Positions 1 through 5,342 of a stretch of DNA of 5,342 bases are shown in pieces. Under the pieces are notes generated by a model. That model was not told where the DNA came from, did not search any database, and saw nothing but the letters and a program-made list of their open reading frames with translations. Each line of letters begins with the position of its first letter. Within the stretch, counting starts at the first letter, position 1. This DNA comes from an uncultured Nannocystaceae bacterium (GTDB taxonomy: Bacteria; Myxococcota_A; Polyangia; Nannocystales; Nannocystaceae). The translations under genes were made by a program, and so were the position numbers. The stretch is taken from positions 1 through 5,342 of the forward strand of contig CALKDV010000271.1 in the NCBI GenBank assembly GCA_938084085.1, given 5' to 3'.

Positions 1-1
1 G

Positions 2-295
2 ATCGTGAAGGTGATCCTTGAGACCGGCAACCTCGAACGCGCCCAAATCGTGGCGGGGTGCGAGGCAATTAACCGCGCCGGCGCTCACTTTGCGAAGACC
101 TCCACGGGGTTCTTGGGCGCGGGCGCCCAGCGAGATCACGTTCGGCTCCTGCGCGAGGTGGTGAACCCCTCGGTGGGGGTGAAGGCCTCCGGAGGGATTC
201 GCGACCGAGAGACCGCTCTCTCCATGATCGACGCGGGCGCCCAACGGCTCGGGCTAAGCAAGACCGCGCGGGTCCTGGGCGTCGAGCCGCGCTGA
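2..295 (+). CDS. deoC: Deoxyribose-phosphate aldolase, C-terminal part (5' end outside window)
   Basis: DeoC (DERA, a class I aldolase) cleaves 2-deoxyribose-5-phosphate to glyceraldehyde-3-phosphate and acetaldehyde in cytoplasmic deoxynucleoside catabolism. The visible 97 residues are the last part of the TIM barrel. They contain KVILETG near the left edge, then FAKTSTGF with the Schiff-base lysine at codon 95-97, then GVKASGG with the second conserved lysine, and the phosphate-end segment RLGLS before the TGA stop at 293-295. The frame is open to the left edge, and family members are roughly 220-260 residues, so well over half the protein, including the catalytic Asp, lies outside. The GTG at position 5 is an internal valine codon, not a start. 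Small departures from the usual pattern are His in GAHF, where Asp is common, and LSK, where two serines often bind phosphate. The lysines are intact, so it is probably functional. It converges on fmt, which is not its operon partner. Confidence 0.93.
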   Translation: MVKVILETGNLERAQIVAGCEAINRAGAHFAKTSTGFLGAGAQRDHVRLLREVVNPSVGVKASGGIRDRETALSMIDAGAQRLGLSKTARVLGVEPR

Positions 296-336
296 GCGAC
301 CGAAGAGGCGTGGCCGCTCAAGCCCCGCGCCAACCA

Positions 337-1266
337 CTACTCGAGCCGCTCGCCTGACTCGAAGGGGCGCCCCGCCGAGTACGCCTTCGCGGGCATGCGT
401 CGCTTTCCGGGAGGCTGCAGCTCGGCGATCCGCAGGCACCCATCCACACACGATACGTGGACGCCCTCGTCGTCAACGCCGACGACCTCGCCGGGCCTGC
501 CCACCGTCCTCGAAGAGGCCCCCGCACCAAAGAGCTTGAGCGTCTGCCCCCGACGGCCCGCGGTCGCGCCGGGCCACGGGTCCATCCCGCACACGTGCTG
601 AATCACCTCCGCCGTCGGCCGCGCCCAGTCCACGGCCCCCTCGGACTTCTCGAGCTTGGGTGCGTGCACGGCTCCGACCGCCGGCTGCGCGGTCGCGGCA
701 GGCACCCCCGGGAACCGCGACAAAAATCCCCGCAGGCATTCACCCGCCATGGGAGAGAGGCGTTCAAAGAGCGCCCCCGCCGTCTCAAACGGAAGGATCG
801 CGGTCTCCGTCCGCTCGAAGACCGGCCCCGTGTCACAGCCCTCGTCCATCTGCATGATGGAGATCCCAGTGATCGTGTCGCCCGCGAGGACCGCCCGCTG
901 AATCGGCGCCGCCCCTCGCCAACGCGGGAGCAGGGATCCATGCACATTGATGCACCCGAAGCTCGCCGCCGACAGCACCTCTGGCGGCAGGATCCGCCCG
1001 TAGGCCACGACCACGATCACGTCCACATCAAGATCTCCAAGCCGCGAGGCGAGTGTGCCGTCGCGCACCTTCGTCGGTTGCCAGACGGGCACGCCCATCT
1101 CCTCGGCGGCGAGCTTCACCGCTGGCGCGACCAGTTTCCGTCCTCGCCCGGCGGGGCGATCGGGCTGGGTGACCACGGCGCGCAAATCGCAGCAGGACGC
1201 CGTCGCCTGCAAGCAGGGCACGGCGAAGTCTGGAGAGCCCATGAAGACTGCCGAGATCCGCGACAT
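337..1266 (-). CDS. fmt: Methionyl-tRNA formyltransferase
   Basis: Fmt transfers a formyl group from 10-formyl-tetrahydrofolate to the amino group of Met on initiator tRNA in the cytoplasm, producing the fMet-tRNA used to start translation. The 309 residues match the family's usual length (about 310-315). The N-terminal Rossmann-type domain begins with VFMGSPDFAVP (7-17), followed by QPDRPAGRGRK (34-44), the loop associated with tRNA recognition. The catalytic triad is Asn107 and His109 in NVHGSLLPRWRGAAPI, plus Asp145 in DEGCDTGP. The C-terminal tRNA-binding barrel shows DPWPGA (229-234), LKLFGA (243-248) and LQPPGKRRM (283-291). The ATG at 1266 is chosen because the family N-terminus starts there and AGAAGG lies 4 nt upstream. 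The stop is TAG. It is the last gene of the leftward cluster, 33 bp after the 619-residue gene and probably co-transcribed with it and priA. A neighbouring def (peptide deformylase), its common partner, is absent. No defect is visible. Confidence 0.97.
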   Translation of the reverse strand: MSRISAVFMGSPDFAVPCLQATASCCDLRAVVTQPDRPAGRGRKLVAPAVKLAAEEMGVPVWQPTKVRDGTLASRLGDLDVDVIVVVAYGRILPPEVLSAASFGCINVHGSLLPRWRGAAPIQRAVLAGDTITGISIMQMDEGCDTGPVFERTETAILPFETAGALFERLSPMAGECLRGFLSRFPGVPAATAQPAVGAVHAPKLEKSEGAVDWARPTAEVIQHVCGMDPWPGATAGRRGQTLKLFGAGASSRTVGRPGEVVGVDDEGVHVSCVDGCLRIAELQPPGKRRMPAKAYSAGRPFESGERLE

Positions 1267-1270
1267 GGTC

Positions 1271-1276
1271 CCTTCT
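1271..1276 (-). promoter_or_regulatory. Ribosome binding site of fmt
   Basis: On the - strand the sequence AGAAGG lies 4 nt before the fmt ATG at 1266, inside the 33-bp gap after the upstream gene. It supports this start codon. The rest of the gap shows no clear promoter or terminator. Confidence 0.65.
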
Positions 1277-1299
1277 ATCAGATTCCTACGCCCGCCGAC

Positions 1300-3159
1300 C
1301 TACTCCAGTGACGATGAACTCTCGTCGGGCGGCTCCACGAGCGCCTCCCCGAGCGCCTCAGGCTCCGGCTCGAAATGAGCGAGGTAGGCGCTGCGGAGCA
1401 CCTCATCCGAGAGCACCTCCATCGCCTCCGCCAGCGCCTCGCGAAGTTCAACGAGCTCATCTGCGCGCCGGCTTCGCACCGCGGGTTCAATGGCCGAGGG
1501 CTGGAAGGTCTGGGAAAGTTCGTGGAATGCGCGCCGCACTTCCATCGGTCGCGCGTCAGCGCCGAGTCCGAGCAACGCGAAGTAGTTTCCATCTCGAACC
1601 AGGCGCATCCTCGCGGCGATCCGGTCCTCGTCGATGTGCTCCGAGGAGCGATGCCCTCGCCGATCGGCCCGGACCGTCGTAATAGAGATCAGCCCCTCCA
1701 GCGCCAGCACGTACACCAGCGCCAGCAGCCCCTGACCGTCGTGGGCCCTCGTCGACATCGTGGCGAGGCTGTCGCTGCCGCCGAGCCGACGCATCCACGC
1801 GACGTGCATGCCGGTGAGGCCAAGCTCCGCCGCGACGTGGTCAAATCCTTGAGGTGCTTGCAGCCGGTCCCCAAGCGCGGTGCGCTGCCCCATGGATCCA
1901 AGCCACCGCTCTAGGTCGCGTCGGTCCGTGTAGTACGCGAGGCCTTCAATGAGCAGCGGCGCAATCGACGGCTTGATTTGGGCGGGCTCCTCCACCTCTT
2001 CTCCATGAAAGATCTCAAATTGTCCGTCCGTCCATCCCAGGACGGACCAGACGATGGCGACGAGGTGCTCCGACAACAGCGATTCAAACTCTTCCTCCTT
2101 AAGGAATCCGGACTCGACGAGCACCTCCCCCGCGCGCCGCTCATCGCGACCGACGAGGGTTCGCGCCGTCTCCAGTTTCTCCGTCGGAATTAAGGAGCGC
2201 CGACCCAGAAGCTCAATGAGACGATCCGAAGGTTGATTGCTCGTCGCGAATCGTGGATGGCCACGCACAACCCAAATATTCTTGACCACGTCGCCCCGCT
2301 CGAACTGGATCCGCGCCGTCCCGTGCGAACGATACAGGCCCCAAAGGAGCTCGGGGACGCAGGTCTGGTCGAGACTCCCTCGCTCTGGGGCGTGCGCGCG
2401 ACGGCGAGGACGCTCCCCGTCGATGCTCGCTCTGGGCGCGTCGCGATTCGGACGGCTGGCGGGCGCATCCGACCACACCTCCCGGGAGGAATCCGTTGGC
2501 GGCTCCTCATCTTCTTCTTCGTCGAGATTGAGCTGAAACTCCGCGGCGCTGGGATGTTCATCGAAGCGAGGCGCCTCCGCCTCGGCACCTGCGGACGGGT
2601 CCGGCTCCAAGCTGTCGGAGAAGGCAGCATCGAGCAACGACTCATCAATCGACTCCTCTTCCCCCGGTGGATCCGCGTATCGCCCGATGTCCGCCCCGGC
2701 TCTCGCCGCACCGCGCGACCCTGCGTCGACCTCATTCACCGGAGCCGTCAAATCCGCCGGGCCCGCGAGCTGGTCCAACGCCTCTTTGAGCACCACCGGG
2801 TCAAACGGCTCTTCTAAAAAGAAATCTGCGCCGAGATCGATCGCGTCGTCCATGGTCGGCACCTGCGTGTCGTAGGATCCGCACAAGATCACTGGCATCG
2901 CCGCACCGATGCGGGTCCTGCGAAGGCGGCCCAGCACACGATCCACCTGCAAATCGGACACACACAACATCGCCACCTCCGGTGGTGGAGAGCTCACCAT
3001 CCGGTCCTCCAACTCTACGGCTGCGCAGAGGGTGACCTCATAACTGGCCTCCTTCACCGCACGAATGAGGCTGCGCTGATTGGAGGCATCGCCGACGATG
3101 AGAACTTCGGGTGGCAACGCAGCCCCATGATACTCCTTTTCGCCCCGCGCGGGCACCAT
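1300..3159 (-). CDS. Pseudo-receiver / DUF4388 (PATAN-like) / degenerate J-domain protein
   Basis: This 619-residue protein has no signal peptide or membrane segment and is probably cytoplasmic. I recognise the modules but not a named gene. Residues 17-133 resemble a response-regulator receiver (EVLIVGD, PVIL, LGADFFLEEPF), but the phospho-acceptor Asp is Cys66, the conserved Lys is Glu117, the Thr position is Gly94, and only one acidic-pocket Asp (24) remains. Residues 134-259 form a low-complexity linker, very acidic at 167-231 and basic at 236-261. Residues 260-385 look like DUF4388/PATAN (GSLDQTCVPELLWGL, ARIQFERGDVVKNIWVVRG, GEVLVESGFL, LGWTDGQFEIF). Helical sequence follows to about 495. 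Residues 522-592 resemble a J-domain (NYFALLGLGADARPMEVRRAF, EALAEAMEVLSDEVLRSAY) with Gln553-Pro-Ser in place of His-Pro-Asp. No DNA-binding, kinase or cyclase domain is seen. A scaffold or adaptor role is inferred. The gene lies 13 bp after priA and 33 bp before fmt. The start is uncertain: ATG 3159 has only a weak GAGG 3 nt upstream, and TTG 3117 would also keep the receiver-like domain. Confidence 0.85.
   Translation of the reverse strand: MVPARGEKEYHGAALPPEVLIVGDASNQRSLIRAVKEASYEVTLCAAVELEDRMVSSPPPEVAMLCVSDLQVDRVLGRLRRTRIGAAMPVILCGSYDTQVPTMDDAIDLGADFFLEEPFDPVVLKEALDQLAGPADLTAPVNEVDAGSRGAARAGADIGRYADPPGEEESIDESLLDAAFSDSLEPDPSAGAEAEAPRFDEHPSAAEFQLNLDEEEDEEPPTDSSREVWSDAPASRPNRDAPRASIDGERPRRRAHAPERGSLDQTCVPELLWGLYRSHGTARIQFERGDVVKNIWVVRGHPRFATSNQPSDRLIELLGRRSLIPTEKLETARTLVGRDERRAGEVLVESGFLKEEEFESLLSEHLVAIVWSVLGWTDGQFEIFHGEEVEEPAQIKPSIAPLLIEGLAYYTDRRDLERWLGSMGQRTALGDRLQAPQGFDHVAAELGLTGMHVAWMRRLGGSDSLATMSTRAHDGQGLLALVYVLALEGLISITTVRADRRGHRSSEHIDEDRIAARMRLVRDGNYFALLGLGADARPMEVRRAFHELSQTFQPSAIEPAVRSRRADELVELREALAEAMEVLSDEVLRSAYLAHFEPEPEALGEALVEPPDESSSSLE
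3128..3140 (-). promoter_or_regulatory. Strong Shine-Dalgarno plus ATG, out of frame with the 619-residue gene
   Basis: On the - strand AAAAGGAG (3140-3133) is followed after 4 nt by ATG (3128-3126). This is the best ribosome-binding site near the 5' end of the middle gene, but this ATG is in a different frame from the receiver-like domain. Translation from it would stop after 24 codons (TGA ending at 3054). One extra G in the GGGG directly after the ATG would put it in frame as M-G-A-A-L-P-P-E-V. It is therefore either the true start obscured by a miscounted base, a translated leader, or a coincidence. The signal itself is plain; its role is open. Confidence 0.4.
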
Positions 3160-3172
3160 TCGCCTCGCGAAC

Positions 3173-5342
3173 CTACATCATGGAGTGCGGATCGACGTCG
3201 ACAGTGGCCACGGTCACGCGCGGTCCAGATCCCCTTGACCCGAGGGCCGAGCGCAGGCGGCCAAGAAGCCAGCGCAAGGCTGGCCGATCATCCGCGCGCA
3301 GCAGCAGTTGCCAGCGATACTTGCGATTCAGGCGCTCGATCGGAGCCGCGACAGGTCCGAGCACCAAGATCCGCGGGGCCCCCTCCTCAGTCACCGACGC
3401 GCGGGTGGCGTCCTCGCGACAATGACGCGCGAGGTCCTCAATCCGATCGCGCACCTCGCCAGCGTCGAGTCCTGTCACCCGAACGAGGGCGAGGTGTCCG
3501 AAGGGGGGATTGCCGAGCGCCTCGCGCCGTTCGAGTTCATCAAGCGCGAACGCCTCAAAGTCGTGGTTGGCGGCGTGCGCGATGGCGGGATGATCCACCA
3601 GCCACGTCTGCACAATGACCCGCCCCGGTCGATCTCCGCGACCGGCCCGCCCCGAGACTTGCGTGAGCAGCTGGAACACCCGCTCGGACGCGCGAAGATC
3701 GGGGAGCGAGAGGCCGTGATCTCCTCGCAAGATTCCTACCAACGTCACGCCAGGGAAGTCATGACCCTTGGAGAGCATCTGGGTCCCCACGAGCACGTCG
3801 GCCTCCCGCGCCCGAAACCGCTCGAGCGTCGTGAGGAGTCGGCGGCCGCGTCCTGTATCGCGATCGAGCCGCGCGATGCGAACCCCTTTCAGTTCTTGTT
3901 CGAGCGACTGCTCCACCCGCTCCGTCCCAGCGGCGCCGTGGTCCAACGTCGGTTTTTTGCATATGAGGCAGTGAGTTGGTGCGCCGTGGACGTACCCGCA
4001 CAGGTGGCACATGAGTCGATTCCGCCCCTGATGAAAGGTCATGGACGGCGCCGAGCAATCCGGGCACTGCTGCATCGCCCCGCACGAATGACAGCTGAGC
4101 ATCGTCGTAAAACCGCGGCGGTTCAGGAACAATATTGCCTGCTCTCCGCGCTCCACCGTTTCAAGCAGCGCCGACTTAAGCCGCGCCGAAAGCAGCGAAT
4201 CTGGCGCCACCCGATGGGACTTGAGGTGAAGAATCTCCACCTCGGGAAGCGGTCGAGGCGTCGGGCGCTCTTTCAACTCAGAGAGACCGTACGCTCCCTC
4301 ATGCGCCTTCTTGTAGCTCTCGAGCGAGGGGGTCGCCGAGCCCAGCACCACGAGCGCTCCCACGGCACGCGCGCGAATCATCCCCACAGCCCGGGCGTGA
4401 TAGCGGACGCCATCCTCTTGTTTGAACGAGCCGTCGTGCTCTTCATCCGTGACGATCACTTGAAGGTCGCGCACCGGGGCGAAGACAGCGGAGCGCGCCC
4501 CGATCACGATGCGACGATCGCCGCGTCGGATCTCGTGCCATGCGTCGAGCCGCTGCCGCGGTGTGAGACCGCTGTGGAGCACCGCGACATCATCCCCGAA
4601 GCGGGCCCGAAACCGACTCGACACCTGCGGCGTCAGCGAGATCTCCGGCACGAGCACGATGGCCCCTCCCCCATCCGCGCGAATCTTGTCGATGAGCTGG
4701 AGGTACACTTCGGTCTTCCCGCTCCCGGTAATCCCATGGAGCAGGTGCGTCGCGAATCCACTCTCTCGCGCGGTGAGCAGCGCTTCCAACGCCACTGTTT
4801 GCTCCCCGGTCAAAGACTGCGGCTCGGCCGAATCGTCACCTTGCACGTCGAAGGGATCGGACTTGCGAGGGAGTTCACAGGTCTCCACCATGGCCGCTTC
4901 CACGAGCGGCGCGAGCAGGCTCTTCCACCGCGGGAAGGCCCCGCGGAGTTCCGACGCGGAGATCCAAGTGTCCCCCTCTTGGGTCATCAACACATCGAGC
5001 AAGGCGCGGCGTTTTTTGCTGCGACCGAGCATCTCGCGCAGCGCCTCTTCGTCCATACGGTCGCCGCGAATCGCCTCACCCGCCCGAAGATGCAGCTCCA
5101 TCCGCGCCTCTCCCCTCGCATCATCCGCCCACCGCGACACGGCGAGACCGGCCTCCTCAAGCTCCGCGAGCCGAGCGAGTGGCCCTGGAATCGGTGGACG
5201 CAACGAGGCGAGCACTCCCATGGTGCACCCCTCCTCACCAGCGGCTGCGAGCGCCTCTAGGAGTCGTTTGGCGCCAGGTGAGAGGGGCACGATGTGCTGC
5301 CCCACCCCCGCCAATAGCGGCGCGCCCTCCCCCTCGATCCAT
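3173..5342 (-). CDS. priA: Primosomal replication-restart helicase PriA (N-terminus outside window)
   Basis: PriA is a 3'-to-5' superfamily 2 DNA helicase that binds stalled forks and D-loops and starts primosome assembly so that DnaB can be reloaded. About 722 residues are visible, and the frame is open to the right edge. The N-terminal 3'-DNA-end-binding domain (about 105 residues in E. coli) is missing, so the TTG at 5314 is not the true start. Numbering from the first visible residue (Trp, codon 5341-5339): winged-helix-like sequence about 20-165; Walker A GITGSGKT 203-210; DEEH box 299-302; aromatic-rich loop about 305-317; GSATPS 334-339; eight zinc-binding cysteines as four CxxC pairs at 417/420, 426/429, 445/448 and 458/461; motif V GTQMLSKGHDF 519-529; motif VI QLLTQVSGRAGRG 557-569; C-terminal domain ending VDVDPHSMM. 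All helicase and zinc residues are intact. The stop is TAG. It is the first visible gene of the leftward cluster, 13 bp before the pseudo-receiver gene. Confidence 0.97.
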   Translation of the reverse strand, partial: WIEGEGAPLLAGVGQHIVPLSPGAKRLLEALAAAGEEGCTMGVLASLRPPIPGPLARLAELEEAGLAVSRWADDARGEARMELHLRAGEAIRGDRMDEEALREMLGRSKKRRALLDVLMTQEGDTWISASELRGAFPRWKSLLAPLVEAAMVETCELPRKSDPFDVQGDDSAEPQSLTGEQTVALEALLTARESGFATHLLHGITGSGKTEVYLQLIDKIRADGGGAIVLVPEISLTPQVSSRFRARFGDDVAVLHSGLTPRQRLDAWHEIRRGDRRIVIGARSAVFAPVRDLQVIVTDEEHDGSFKQEDGVRYHARAVGMIRARAVGALVVLGSATPSLESYKKAHEGAYGLSELKERPTPRPLPEVEILHLKSHRVAPDSLLSARLKSALLETVERGEQAILFLNRRGFTTMLSCHSCGAMQQCPDCSAPSMTFHQGRNRLMCHLCGYVHGAPTHCLICKKPTLDHGAAGTERVEQSLEQELKGVRIARLDRDTGRGRRLLTTLERFRAREADVLVGTQMLSKGHDFPGVTLVGILRGDHGLSLPDLRASERVFQLLTQVSGRAGRGDRPGRVIVQTWLVDHPAIAHAANHDFEAFALDELERREALGNPPFGHLALVRVTGLDAGEVRDRIEDLARHCREDATRASVTEEGAPRILVLGPVAAPIERLNRKYRWQLLLRADDRPALRWLLGRLRSALGSRGSGPRVTVATVDVDPHSMM

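Noticed and set aside
293..320. Possible hairpin TGAGCG/CGCTCA between deoC and fmt as a bidirectional terminator
   Set aside because: The stem is only 6 bp with a 16-nt loop, overlaps the deoC stop, and has no T tract on either strand. That is too weak to call.
457..1311. A 284-codon open frame on the + strand, antisense to fmt
   Set aside because: It has the same codon-aligned shadow relation (offset 120 = 40 codons), Arg/Pro/His-rich composition and no domain. The fmt identity on the other strand is unambiguous.
1375..2817. Open frames on the + strand antisense to the middle gene (1375-1914 and 2233-2817)
   Set aside because: Both are codon-aligned with the - strand gene (offsets 75 and 933) and show no family resemblance, so they are shadows.
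1300..3159. Calling the middle gene a functional two-component response regulator or a DnaJ co-chaperone
   Set aside because: The phospho-acceptor Asp and conserved Lys of the receiver, and the HPD motif of the J-domain, are all substituted, so neither activity is supported.
3308..5260. A 650-codon open frame on the + strand, antisense to priA
   Set aside because: It is exactly codon-aligned with priA (offset 135 = 45 codons), so stops arise only where priA uses TTA, CTA or TCA codons, which are rare at high GC. Its translation is rich in Arg and His with no recognisable motif, while priA has all its family motifs.
5312..5314. TTG as the start codon of priA
   Set aside because: The frame stays open to the window edge and the PriA N-terminal DNA-binding domain is missing, so the real start lies beyond 5342.

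Overview
The window is GC-rich, densely coded bacterial chromosome with four genes and almost no free intergenic space. Myxococcota (formerly Deltaproteobacteria) is the best guess. The main clue is a multi-domain protein that combines a receiver-like domain, a DUF4388/PATAN-type domain and a J-like tail, a style of architecture typical of that group. The core genes (deoC, fmt, priA) only say 'bacterium', so the taxonomic call is moderate. I see no RNA gene, CRISPR array, insertion sequence or mobile-element signature.

Layout. On the + strand, positions 2-295 hold the 3' end of deoC (deoxyribose-phosphate aldolase), cut by the left edge. It converges on three genes that all read leftward on the - strand. 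In transcription order these are priA (primosomal helicase, 5' end cut by the right edge, stop at 3173), a 619-residue protein (3159 down to 1300) and fmt (methionyl-tRNA formyltransferase, 1266 down to 337). The gaps are 13 bp and 33 bp, with no visible terminator or promoter between them, so the three probably form one operon. The convergent gap between deoC and fmt is 41 bp and holds no convincing terminator.

How the genes relate. Many bacteria have the order priA-def-fmt, linking replication restart with N-formylmethionine addition and removal. Here the place of def is taken by the 619-residue protein. In that protein both recognisable signalling modules look catalytically dead. The receiver-like domain has Cys at the phospho-acceptor Asp position and Glu at the conserved Lys position. 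The J-like domain has Gln-Pro-Ser instead of His-Pro-Asp. Between them lie a strongly acidic linker and a DUF4388/PATAN-type region. It therefore looks like a binding scaffold or adaptor, not a phospho-relay protein or Hsp70 co-chaperone. Its partners cannot be read from the sequence.

The most notable points are this degenerate-module protein, its position between priA and fmt, and an ambiguous start: the strongest Shine-Dalgarno/ATG pair at its 5' end is one base out of frame at a short G run. Long open frames antisense to priA and fmt are codon-aligned shadows of a GC-rich genome and are not annotated.
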